21,141 bases of DNA from positions 1 to 21,141 of the forward strand of contig DAIRFP010000078.1 of the NCBI GenBank assembly GCA_036794995.1, written 5' to 3'. Source of the DNA: DAIRFP01 sp036794995. Lineage in GTDB: Bacteria > Desulfobacterota > Binatia > UBA9968. The notes under the pieces were generated by a model. That model did no database searches and was not told the origin of the DNA. It worked only from the letters and a program-made list of their open reading frames with translations. The position numbers were made by a program, and so were the translations under genes. Positions 7,407-16,091 of the stretch are shown here, piece by piece. Each line of letters begins with the position of its first letter. Within the stretch, counting starts at the first letter, position 1.

Positions 7407-8762
7407 TTGTTCCCTAATAAGACCAGAGTGGAAAGTTCATCGACGTCTCCTAAGGACAAGGCGATCGCTATTGTCGAACGCCTGCGCGCCCAGGGCTACC
7501 AAAGTTATCTGGCGGGCGGCTGTGTGCGTGACATGCTGATCGGCAAGACGCCCCAGGATTACGATATCACGACCAATGCGACCCCGGGCGAAATCGTTAA
7601 AATCTTTCCCAAGACCATCCCGGTAGGCGCGCAGTTCGGCGTCGTGCTCGTCGTGATCGAAGGTCAGCCATTCGAAGTTGCGAGCTTTCGGCACGATGGC
7701 CCGTATCTGGACGGCCGCCGGCCGACGCATGTGCGCTACGGTAGCTTGCAAGAGGACATAAGCCGGCGTGATTTTACCATCAACGGAATGATCTATGACC
7801 CGATCTCGGATCAAATTATCGATCGCATCGGCGGCAGAAAAGATTTAGAGAGCAAGTTGGTTCGAGCCATCGGCGATCCACGTTCCCGCTTTGAAGAAGA
7901 CCGGTTGCGGATGGTGCGGGCGGTACGGTTTGCGGCGAGCTTGGGTTTTACGATTGAAAGTGAAACGTTGGATGCGATTCGTGAACTCGCGCCTACTATT
8001 AAACAGATCTCCTGGGAAAGGAACGGCGAGGAGATTACCCGTATCTTGACCGAAGGAGGGGCCAAAACCGGGTTCGAGTTGTTGGATCAGACGGGTCTCT
8101 TAAAGGTCTTGCTACCGGAAATCGACGCCATGAAAGGCGTGGAGCAAAGCCCGGACTATCATCCGGAGGGCGACGTTTTTACGCACACGATGCTGACATT
8201 GAGTCGCTTGACAGCACCTACGGAAACATTGGCGTACGGTTGCCTGCTGCACGACGTGGCTAAGCCGCTTTGCATCCGGCGGGACCAGGAGCGTCTCACT
8301 TTTTACGGTCATACTGAAAAGGGCGCTGCAATGGCTGAAGAAGTGCTCAAACGGTTGAAGCGGAGCCGGGCAACCTGGGAACGGGTCGCCTATTTGGTGC
8401 GAAATCATTTGCGTCACATTCAGGCGCCCCAGATGAGGCTCAGCACTCTCAAGCGCTTTCTCGGCGAGGAGGGAGTTGACGAGCTCTTGGAACTCACGCG
8501 TATCGATGCGCTTTCGGCCAGCGGCGATCTTAAGCACTATCTGTTCTGCAAAAACAAACTCGCGGAATTGAAGAAGGAGGAAATCCATCCGGAACCGCTC
8601 CTGCGCGGGCGGGATCTCATCGCGATGGGATTTTCTCCCGGTCCCAATTTTCACGAAATTCTCAACCGGATCGAGGACGCGCAACTGGGAGGCGAGTTGT
8701 CCAGTCGCGACGAGGCGATGGAATGGGTCAAGCAGCATTACGGCAGTGAGGTCAAAAGATGA
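7407..8762 (+). CDS. cca: CCA tRNA nucleotidyltransferase with HD domain
   Basis: About 451 residues. It belongs to the class II CCA-adding enzyme/poly(A) polymerase family, which adds or repairs the 3' CCA of tRNA. The nucleotidyltransferase head shows YLAGGCVRD (GG at 37-38), catalytic DYD at 51-53 and RRDFTINGM at 120-128. The neck contains EEDRLRMVRAVRFA (about 163-176) and ERNGEEITR (204-212), the class II nucleotide-recognition and RNA-binding segments. An HD domain follows with H260, the H282-D283 pair and H302, linked in other enzymes to phosphohydrolase activity. The start is uncertain: TTG at 7407 or GTG at 7428, neither with a convincing ribosome site. Sequence alone does not say whether it adds CCA, only CC, or only A. 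Its stop overlaps the start of the molybdopterin subunit in ATGA. Confidence 0.9.
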   Translation: MFPNKTRVESSSTSPKDKAIAIVERLRAQGYQSYLAGGCVRDMLIGKTPQDYDITTNATPGEIVKIFPKTIPVGAQFGVVLVVIEGQPFEVASFRHDGPYLDGRRPTHVRYGSLQEDISRRDFTINGMIYDPISDQIIDRIGGRKDLESKLVRAIGDPRSRFEEDRLRMVRAVRFAASLGFTIESETLDAIRELAPTIKQISWERNGEEITRILTEGGAKTGFELLDQTGLLKVLLPEIDAMKGVEQSPDYHPEGDVFTHTMLTLSRLTAPTETLAYGCLLHDVAKPLCIRRDQERLTFYGHTEKGAAMAEEVLKRLKRSRATWERVAYLVRNHLRHIQAPQMRLSTLKRFLGEEGVDELLELTRIDALSASGDLKHYLFCKNKLAELKKEEIHPEPLLRGRDLIAMGFSPGPNFHEILNRIEDAQLGGELSSRDEAMEWVKQHYGSEVKR

Positions 8763-11043
8763 AGCAAGCAAAGACTTACCAGGTTGTCGGTCGGCCGGAG
8801 GCCCGACTGGACGGTGAAGAGAAGGTTACCGGCAAGGCCGTCTATACGGTGGATGTCCAACTGCCGGGAATGGCACATGGGAAAGTTCTTCGTAGTCCCT
8901 ACCCCCACGCCCGCCTCGCCTGCGTTGATGGCAGCAAAGCAGAAAAACTCCCCGGAGTTTATGCCGTCATTACGAGAGATGACCAGCGCCGGCTCGGCAT
9001 GTTCGGCGCGGCGTATAAGGATCAGACCATCGTTGCGGTGGACAAGGTTCGTTATGTCGGTGACCCGGTGGCGGCCGTCGCGGCGGTGGACGATGCTACG
9101 GCAGAAGCAGCCTTGAATTCGATCGACGTCGAGTACGAAGAACTGCCGGCTGTAACTTCGATAGAGGAAGCCCTGGCCCCCCAAGCCCCTTTGGTGCACG
9201 AAGGTGTCTCCAGCGGCGGTGAATTGATGGGCCAGCATTACGAAACGCCGAAGGAATTCTCGGGTACCAATCTTTGCTATCGTTTCAGCTACGCCAAGGG
9301 AAATATCGAGGCGGGGTTTGAGAAAGCCGATTACATCTTCGAAGACACATTCAGCTTTCCCCGGGTCCAGCACTTTTCCATGGAGCCCCATGCCACCGTC
9401 GCCCATGTGGATGGAGATCGCATTACCCTTTGGGCGGCTACGCAGGAGCCGTTCACCTTGCGCGAGCATCTGGGAGAAATCTTTCGGGTTCCTCTCAACA
9501 AGGTCCGCATCATCGTGCCCTACGTCGGCGGTGCCTACGGTGGCAAGCTCGCCGTGAAGACGGAACCGCTTGCGGTTGCGTTGGCTTTCAAGGCCAGGCG
9601 ACCGGTTCGGCTTGCCCACTCGATTGAAGAGAGCTTCAAGACTGTAACCCGCCATCCAGCCCGGGTTCGGATCAAGAGCGGAGTGACCAAGGATGGAAAA
9701 CTGGTTGCCCGGCAATGTCTTATCCACATGGAAACCGGCGCCTATGCCGACGCGGGCCCGCGGGTGACGCAGAAGGCCGGCTATCGTTGTTTTGGTCCGT
9801 ACCGAATTCCCCACGTCAAAACCGATGCGTACACGGTCTATACCAACACCGTTCCCGCAGGTGCCTACCGCGGTTTCGGCACGTTGCAGGTGACGTGGGC
9901 CTACGAATCGCAAATGGACATCATCGCGGAAAAACTCGCGTTGGATCCGCTGGAGTTACGGCTCAAGAATCTCCTGAAGAAAGGTGAACTGTACACGCCG
10001 GGAGATACACCGGTGGATTGCGATCTCAAAGAGGGTTTGCTACGCGCCGCCAAAGAGATTGGCTGGAATAAGCAAGACCACAAGCCCAATCGCGGCAAAG
10101 GGCTGGCGTGTTGTATGAAGGACGGTGGTGGCACTTACAAAGTCGCCTCCGCGGCGGTCAAAATGAATTCCGACGGTAGCATCATTTTATTGACCGGTAC
10201 GGTAGAGATTGGCCAGGGAGCCCGCACGGCATTGAGCCAGATTGTCGCCGAAGAGTTGGGTGTTCCATTGAGTCACATCACGGTGGCCCAACTCGACACC
10301 GACGTAACTCCTTATGACGTCAACACCAACGCCAGCAGCTCCACCGTGGTGATGGGGCTGTCTGTGCAAAGAGCCGCGCAACACTTGAAGCGTCAACTAG
10401 TGCGGCATGCGGCGAAAGCGCTCAAGACGCCGGCCGATCGATTAACCCTGAAGCAAGGGCGAATCGAAGGCGGCAAAGGGCAGCGCATTTCCTTTGAAGC
10501 GCTCATGCACAAAGTTTTCCTTTCCAAGGCCGGTGAAATCGTCGGTCGTGGCGTCTACCAGGACGTCAAGAGTAAAAGGGCCGCCCTGGGTTCTCCGACG
10601 ACCTTTTGGGAGATCTCTTGGGGCGGAGCGGAAGTTGAGGTTGATCGCGACACCGGCGAAGTTAAGCTCATTAGATATGTGTCGCTGGCGGACGTCGGCA
10701 AGGCCATCCATCCGGTCCTCTGCGAGGGCCAAGACGAAGGCGGTGTCATGAACGCCATAGGCCATAGCCTGCTTGAAGAAATGATTTATAAAGACGGACA
10801 GCTTCTCAATCCAAACCTGGTGGACTATCGCGTGCCGACGTTCAGCCACCTGCCGCTAGGTTTTGAGACCATCCTGGTGGAAAATCAAAATGGTCCGGGT
10901 CCTTTTGGAGCCAAGGGAACCGGCGAAGGTGGTTTATTGCCGGTGGCTCCCGCGATCGGTAATGCACTCTACAGAGCGACGGGGGTACGGCTCTACGATT
11001 TACCGCTCACACCGGAGCGCGTGTGGCGCGCGCTCCGGGCGAA
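8759..11043 (+). CDS. Xanthine dehydrogenase-type molybdopterin-binding subunit (3' end cut by gap)
   Basis: The 761 residues before the gap form the large molybdenum-cofactor subunit of an aerobic hydroxylase (xanthine oxidase family). The N-terminal a/b-hammerhead domain starts with GRPEARLDGEEKVTGKA (11-27) and holds YVGDPVAAVAAVD (99-111). Cofactor motifs follow: GGAYGGK (257-263), GAYRGFG (368-374), EIGQGA (483-488) and GAKGTGEGG (717-725), where E723 matches the catalytic glutamate. The loop GAYRGFG is not the AYXCSFR loop of form I CO dehydrogenase, so this is a hydroxylase rather than CoxL. TPERVWRALR at 751-760 is close to the normal C-terminus, so only a few residues should be missing. 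GAGG stands seven bases before the ATG. The iron-sulfur and FAD subunits normally found beside it are absent here. Substrate unknown. Confidence 0.9.
11012..11038. repeat. GC-rich perfect inverted repeat at the edge of the assembly gap
   Basis: CCGGAGCGCG at 11012-11021 pairs perfectly with CGCGCTCCGG at 11029-11038 across a seven-base loop. It lies inside the last codons of the molybdopterin subunit, five bases before the run of Ns. It encodes ordinary C-terminal residues, so the structure may be incidental, but a 10-bp GC stem could explain why assembly broke here. Confidence 0.6.
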
Positions 11044-11143
11044 NNNNNNNNNNNNNNNNNNNNNNNNNNNNNNNNNNNNNNNNNNNNNNNNNNNNNNNNN
11101 NNNNNNNNNNNNNNNNNNNNNNNNNNNNNNNNNNNNNNNNNNN
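11044..11143. other. Assembly gap (100 N)
   Basis: Exactly 100 undetermined bases, the conventional placeholder for a scaffold gap of unknown size. It truncates the 3' ends of two convergent genes: the molybdopterin subunit from the left and the TctA-TctB fusion from the right. Both proteins look only a few residues short of a normal C-terminus. The real missing sequence could be short, or could hold further genes such as the iron-sulfur and FAD hydroxylase subunits. Confidence 0.99.
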
Positions 11144-13132
11144 CCCGTCGGGGAACGGCACGTTCAGCATCTTTTGGAACAAGAGATAGAAGAAACCCCA
11201 TGTGCCAAGGGTCATGATCGCGGTAATCGGCCATTTTTCTCGCCCGGCGAGCTTGAGATAAAGCACCATCGTTAGCGGTACCGCATAAGCAAATCCCAAG
11301 AGCCAGATCACGACAAAAAACCCCACAGTCCAACCGATAACCACCCATGTGCGGCGCTTGGCCACTTCCGGCGAAACTGCTTCAACAGTCGCTTCGCCCT
11401 CGAGAGCCGTCGTACTGATTTTCTGGTGACCTTTCAGATCCTTGGCAAGCTGAAAAAGTGCCAGCAGCAAGGTCGGTGTGCCGATGACCCACGGAAACAG
11501 CCCGGCGCGGTAACCGAAATTTCTGCTCTGCCATAAGGCCGAAGCAAGAATGATGATAAAGCAAAGGGTAAAGAGCACGCGCGAGTTAAACCGCAGATCG
11601 CCTTTGGGGGCGGCTTCGACGGAAGTCGCCGTAGTCTGGCTTGCTTTTCCCTCCCATTTCTTTTTGATGATCGGATAGACGATACCAATGGCAGTCACTG
11701 CCAAGATTATCAGGACCCCGGGCCGCCAGGTCCATGCCATGCCGTAATTATCGCTGGAAAGAAATAATCGATTTTCGGCTAGTGGCCCTAGCACTAATCC
11801 CAACAACACCGGGGGACGCGGCCATTGCAACTTCTCCATGACCCAACCCAAGCCGCCGAAGGCGAGGACGATAATCATGTCTTCAAAAGCGTTCTTCTCT
11901 GCGAAAGCGCCCAGATAAATAAGCAAAAGGATGAGCGGGATAATCAGACTGCCTCGCACTTGAGTAACCTTTGCCAGCGGATTCAGAAATAGGAAGCAGA
12001 CCGCCACGGTGATAATGTTGGAGATGATGATCACCCAGACAAAGGAAAAGGTGAGATCTAATTTGCCCTTGGGCGGGGGAATAAGCATGTCAGGTCCAGG
12101 CACGATCCCTTGGATGATAAATGCTCCCAACAAAATCGCCATGACGACGCTCGCCGGCACGCCGAAGGCGATGGTGGTGATCAAACTTCCCCCCAGTGTC
12201 GAGTTGTTCGCCGCGCCCGGCCCCAGAACTCCCCGCACATCCCCTTTGCCGAAGCGCTCCTTGTTCGGCGAGCTTTGTACCGCGTGCGCATAGGCCAGCC
12301 ACTGGGTCGTGGCCGCACCCATACCGGGAATGATCGCGGTAAAAGTACCCAGGGCGCTGCAACGGATCACCAGCCACCAATGGCGGAACGTGTCTTTGAC
12401 GCCCTCCATGACACCGCCGAGTTTTTCTACCTTTTGTTGGGCGATGCTGGTTCCTAAGACGGCTAGCTCGATGGTCTCGGGAATGGCGTAAAAACCGATC
12501 GTTATAGGAACGAGACCGATCCCGTCCCAGAGGAAGAGTTGACCGAAAGTATAGCGTTGTATGCCGGAAATCGGGTCCAAACCGATGGTGGCGAGCATCA
12601 ACCCGATTCCGCCGGCAATAATGCCTTTGAGTTGATCCTCGCCGCTGAGTGAGGCAACGAAGGTGATGCCGAGCAGTGACAGCATGAAGAATTCAGGAGA
12701 ACCGAACGAAAGAACTATCGGACGTACAACCGGAATGGCTACAGCCAGCGCGACGCCAGCGAATATCGCGCCAACCAGGGAACTCATCAGCACCGCCCCC
12801 AGAGCCCGACCCGCCTCGCCGTTTCGCGCCATAGCATGGCCATCGACGATGGTCGATGCCGTGGTCGGCTCGCCCGGCACTCCAAACAGAACGGAAGTGA
12901 TGTCGCCGGTAGTTGCCGTGACCGCCGTCATGCCAAGCAGGAATGCGAAGGCCTCCACCGAGGACATCTTGAAAATAAAGGGCAACATCAGGGCCATGGC
13001 CGTTGGGCCACCGAGGCCGGGCAGAATGCCGACGACGAAGCCGACCGCGATCCCGATCATCATCAGGGTGAAGGTGGACCAATTAAAGACTTGGATCAGA
13101 CCCGAGAATAGCGCACTGAACATTTCCAACAT
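11144..13132 (-). CDS. TctA-TctB fusion permease of a tripartite tricarboxylate transporter (3' end cut by gap)
   Basis: The 663 visible residues join both membrane components of a TTT transporter. Residues 1-495 are TctA: the paired conserved motifs GILPGLGGPTAMALMLP (35-51) and AIIPGMGAATTQWLAYAHA (266-284) mark its internal duplication, with about ten to twelve hydrophobic segments. After a polar linker (about 495-515), residues 516-663 form a TctB-like domain (DUF1468) with four hydrophobic segments ending in LLFQKMLNVPFPDG, close to where TctB proteins normally stop. No frameshift separates the two parts. The complex imports carboxylates driven by ion gradients, with TctC delivering substrate. 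It lies 84 bases behind tctC on the same strand. The ribosome site is weak, so coupling to tctC transcription is likely. The last residues and stop codon are in the gap. Confidence 0.92.
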
Positions 13133-13216
13133 GGCGGACTAGACCCTCACCCTAAAAAAGGGGTTCATCGGGATATCACATCCTCAAGAATGTTGCCGGT
13201 CCATCGGCTAGCCGAG

Positions 13217-14242
13217 CTAGTTGTAAAGAAGATCCTTGAGTTTGCCCACTATTGCCGGGTCGAGCTTGAACAGAGCCGAGATGTCCTTCTCGATGGCGTC
13301 AGGACTCACCGGTTCAACATTGAGTCTGGATTTTTTCGCATCCGCGACAAACTCAGGATCCTTGAGGGTGGCCTCAAACGCCCTGCGCAACAACTGAACC
13401 CGATCCTTTGGGGTTCCCGGTGGAAGCGTGTAGGTGCGAACGATATCACTATCACTGTGGATGCCGACGTCGATCATTTTGCGGGCTTCGTCGGTCTTGG
13501 CCAGCTTAACCGCTTGGGGAACCTGGGCGAGGTCAGGATGAGTTTTGCGATTAGCCTGTAGGACGACCACCGCATCGCCGGTGTCCAGAGCTTTTCGCCA
13601 AGTGACGCTGACAGAATCCCAGCCCCAACACCCACCCGCAACTTCGCCACTCTCTGCGGCCAGCCTGACGTCGGCTGTGCCCTTGTAACCGGTGACAAGC
13701 TGGATCGGCAGTCCCAAGGCGGCTTTAAAAATTCGCGTGGCGTTGTCTGGAGTGGAGGTGCCGGGGGCGATACCCCCCATTTTGACCGGCGTCTTTGACG
13801 CCATCCAGGTTTCCACACTGGTGATGCCGCTCGCTTTGGTCATGGCGCAGACGACGTGATCGGTAATGGGTGCGCCAAGGTACTCGAACTTGCGCGCGTC
13901 GAATTCGATGCCCTTTTGTCCCAGAACCTGGCCGAGGAAGAGTCCGCCGATGAAGTGACCGATGGTGAGACCGTCCGGCTTGGCGACCTTGTACACATGG
14001 TTGGCTGCGATGAGGCTACCGGCGCCCGTCATGTTTTCCACAACAATGGCCGGCTGCCCGGGAATATGTTTGCTCATGTGGCGCGCGATAGCGCGCGCGT
14101 AGGTGTCGAATCCTCCTCCGGCCGAGAAGCCGACAACGATCCTGATCGTCTTACCTTGATAGAAGTCATCGGCGGATGCCGCGCCGGCGGTGTCGAAACT
14201 CAGTATCAAAGCGATCGCTAAGAGACTCAGTTTTGTGCCCAT
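13217..14242 (-). CDS. TctC/Bug family tripartite tricarboxylate transporter substrate-binding protein
   Basis: A 341-residue periplasmic binding protein, normal length for the TctC/Bug family. Residues 1-24 form a signal peptide with an ASA cleavage site before DDFYQG. The family signature follows: TIRIVVGFSAGGGFDTYARAIA region (32-53), then NMTGAGSLIAANHVYKVAKPDG region (70-91), which shape the ligand pocket between two Venus-flytrap lobes. Bug proteins bind varied carboxylates (citrate, glutamate, nicotinate, aromatic acids), and this sequence does not identify which. AAGGAG lies nine bases before the ATG. It is the first gene of the transporter unit and is divergent from the ALDH/aminotransferase pair across a 276-base intergenic region, so shared regulation with those catabolic genes is plausible. 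Confidence 0.93.
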   Translation of the reverse strand: MGTKLSLLAIALILSFDTAGAASADDFYQGKTIRIVVGFSAGGGFDTYARAIARHMSKHIPGQPAIVVENMTGAGSLIAANHVYKVAKPDGLTIGHFIGGLFLGQVLGQKGIEFDARKFEYLGAPITDHVVCAMTKASGITSVETWMASKTPVKMGGIAPGTSTPDNATRIFKAALGLPIQLVTGYKGTADVRLAAESGEVAGGCWGWDSVSVTWRKALDTGDAVVVLQANRKTHPDLAQVPQAVKLAKTDEARKMIDVGIHSDSDIVRTYTLPPGTPKDRVQLLRRAFEATLKDPEFVADAKKSRLNVEPVSPDAIEKDISALFKLDPAIVGKLKDLLYN

Positions 14243-14414
14243 GGAATGTTTCTCCTTTGTATTGCAGCCGACTTGGCGCCGGTTGCATGATCCGCCGCCA
14301 AAGTTGGCAGAGGCTATCTGATTGGAAGTGAAAAATCAACGGCAACTTGTGTCCGCGAGCGCTCGAAAACTCGATGGATTCGTGGAGAAGATCGCCTCAA
14401 AAGCGCGTTGGAGA

Positions 14415-14443
14415 TTGTGTTCATAACAGCTCGGCTCTAAAAT
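14415..14443 (+). promoter_or_regulatory. Candidate promoter of the aldehyde dehydrogenase gene
   Basis: TTGTGT at 14415-14420, a 17-base spacer, then TAAAAT at 14438-14443 (five of six to TATAAT). Transcription would start near 14450, giving a leader of about 70 bases before the ATG at 14519. The -35 box is poor (three of six), so an activator may be needed. A perfect 10-base palindrome CGAGCGCTCG at 14356-14365 lies just upstream between the divergent units and could be an operator, though this is a guess. Confidence 0.4.
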
Positions 14444-14518
14444 AAACTACGGTTTGCACTAGAGGTGTCGCGGTTAAACGTAGGGACGCGCCCGAGGGCG
14501 CTGAAAGGAGGTTTTATC

Positions 14519-16009
14519 ATGGCGGATGGCTGCAAAAACTACGTCGACGGGGCATGGATCGAGGCCAAGTCACGAAAGACCTTTGAAAACCGTAATCCGG
14601 CGAATCGTCACGACTTAATCGGTTTGTTTCCTGCTTCCAGCCAGGACGACGTGGACCGAGCGGTTCAGGCCGCAAAAAACGCATTTGCGCGCTGGCGTCT
14701 TCTACCGGCGCCGAAACGGGGCGAGATCCTCTATCGGGTGGGTGAACTACTGCGCCAGCATAAGGAAGAGATCGCTCGGGGTATGACGCGGGAGATGGGC
14801 AAGATTTTGAAAGAAACGCGCGGTGATGTGCAGGAGGGGATTGACACCGCCTTCTACGTCGCCGGCGAGGGGCGACGGCTTTTCGGCGTGACGACGCCCG
14901 CGGAGCTTCCCGATAAATTTGCCATGTCCGTGCGCTCGCCGGTCGGCGTCTGCGCGTTGATTACACCGTGGAACTTTCCCCTGGCGATTCCCACCTGGAA
15001 ACTGTTCCCAGCGCTACTCTGCGGCAACACGGTGGTGCTCAAACCGGCGGAAGATACACCCGACACTGCGATCAAACTGTTTGAAATCTTGGAACAAGCG
15101 GGTGTGCCCCCCGGTGTGGTTAACTTGGTTCATGGCCGTGGTGAGGAAGTCGGCGCGGCGCTGGTGCGCCATCGGGATGTTAAGCTGGTGTCTTTTACCG
15201 GTTCGGCTGCGGTGGGGCGGGAGATCGCGTCGGTCTGTGGCCAGCAGCTCAAACGCGTTTCCCTGGAACTGGGTGGTAAGAATGGTCAAATCGTCATGGA
15301 GGATGCCGATTTAGACCTCGCCTTGGAGGGTGCGCTGTGGGGAGCTTTCGGGACCACGGGACAGCGCTGCACCGCCACGAGCCGGTTGATCTTGCATCGC
15401 GGGATCAGACAAAGGCTAACCGATATGCTCGTGGCGCGCGCCGAGAAAATCAGGATCGGCGACGGACTGGACGAAAGCGTCGAAATGGGCCCACTCATTA
15501 ACCATGCGGCACGGGAAAAGGTCCACCGATACGTGCAAATCGGCAAGCAGGAAGGTGCCAGGCTTCTGACGGGCGGATCGATCTATGAAGAGGGCAAATG
15601 GGTTGATGGTTATTTCTATCGGCCGACGATCTTTGATCAGGTGACTCCGTCCATGCGCATCGCCCAGGAGGAAATCTTTGGTCCGGTGCTTTCAATTATT
15701 GAAGTGAAAAGCTTGGAGGAGGCGATCGCGGTGCTCAACGGAACCCCTTACGGTCTTTCCAGCTCCATCTATACGCGCGATGTAGAGCGGTGTTTCCGCG
15801 CGATGCGGGATATCGAAGCCGGGATCACCTATATCAACGGCCCGACCATCGGCGCCGAGGTTCACCTACCCTTCGGCGGCGTGAAAGATACCGGCAACGG
15901 CCATCGCGAGGCCGGCACCACCGTGTACGATATATTTAGCGAGTGGAAGTCGATTTATGTCGACTACTCCGGCAAGCTGCAAAGGGCTCAGATCGATAAC
16001 GTGGAATAA
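14519..16009 (+). CDS. Aldehyde dehydrogenase (NAD(P)+-dependent)
   Basis: A 496-residue ALDH-superfamily enzyme oxidising an aldehyde to its acid. Active-site residues are all present: N152 in TPWNFP, E250 in SLELGGKN and nucleophile C284 in GQRCT. The nucleotide-binding FTGSAAVG is at 226-233, and the C-terminal oligomerisation part contains EEIFGPVLS and LPFGGVKDTGNG. I chose ATG 14519 because AAAGGAGG lies seven bases before it; an in-frame ATG at 14465 would put this ribosome site inside the gene. The sequence resembles the family of semialdehyde dehydrogenases acting on amino-acid-derived aldehydes (aminoadipate-, succinate- or related semialdehydes), but the substrate is not fixed. The next gene, an aminotransferase 82 bases downstream, could produce its aldehyde. 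A palindromic repeat separates them. Confidence 0.93.
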   Translation: MADGCKNYVDGAWIEAKSRKTFENRNPANRHDLIGLFPASSQDDVDRAVQAAKNAFARWRLLPAPKRGEILYRVGELLRQHKEEIARGMTREMGKILKETRGDVQEGIDTAFYVAGEGRRLFGVTTPAELPDKFAMSVRSPVGVCALITPWNFPLAIPTWKLFPALLCGNTVVLKPAEDTPDTAIKLFEILEQAGVPPGVVNLVHGRGEEVGAALVRHRDVKLVSFTGSAAVGREIASVCGQQLKRVSLELGGKNGQIVMEDADLDLALEGALWGAFGTTGQRCTATSRLILHRGIRQRLTDMLVARAEKIRIGDGLDESVEMGPLINHAAREKVHRYVQIGKQEGARLLTGGSIYEEGKWVDGYFYRPTIFDQVTPSMRIAQEEIFGPVLSIIEVKSLEEAIAVLNGTPYGLSSSIYTRDVERCFRAMRDIEAGITYINGPTIGAEVHLPFGGVKDTGNGHREAGTTVYDIFSEWKSIYVDYSGKLQRAQIDNVE

Positions 16010-16039
16010 AGACGACCGGGAAGACACGCGCGCAAATGC

Positions 16040-16069
16040 CGTAGGGGCGACCGGCGGGTCGCCCCTACG
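16040..16069. repeat. Perfect 13-bp-stem palindrome (REP-like) between ALDH and aminotransferase genes
   Basis: CGTAGGGGCGACC (16040-16052) is the exact reverse complement of GGTCGCCCCTACG (16057-16069), separated by loop GGCG. No T-tract follows, so it does not look like a classical intrinsic terminator. The GTAGGGGCG...CGCCCCTAC form is of the kind dispersed as repetitive extragenic palindromes in environmental genomes. In RNA it would form a very stable hairpin 22 bases before the aminotransferase start, able to stop exonucleases or tune downstream expression. Confidence 0.85.
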
Positions 16070-16091
16070 CCAACCAGAGACAGGAATGAAC

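Noticed and set aside
8738..9913. A 391-codon minus-strand open frame opposite the molybdopterin subunit
   Set aside because: Long, but antisense to conserved cofactor motifs, with a low-complexity composition rich in Gly, Arg and His typical of shadow frames.
8759..11043. Carbon monoxide dehydrogenase large subunit (CoxL)
   Set aside because: The active-site loop is GAYRGFG, not the AYXCSFR of form I CO dehydrogenase, so a generic molybdenum hydroxylase is the safer call.
11000..11275. Open frames reading through the N run (the molybdopterin subunit continuing to 11275, and TctA-TctB continuing to 11000)
   Set aside because: The frames are artefacts of translating Ns; sequence on the far side is the antisense of the other gene. 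I ended both genes at the gap.
13144..13171. A-tract flanked by ACCC and GGGG between tctC and tctA, as a terminator
   Set aside because: The stem is only about four base pairs with a large loop, and no U-tract follows in the proper place.
14043..14110. GCGCGC-rich self-complementary stretch inside tctC
   Set aside because: It encodes conserved TctC residues near the FSAGGGFDTYARAIA motif, and the symmetry is explained by Arg/Ala codons.
15957..16091. Upstream extension of the aminotransferase frame into the ALDH gene
   Set aside because: It would translate the palindromic repeat and overlap the end of the ALDH gene; AGGA six bases before 16092 supports the shorter form.
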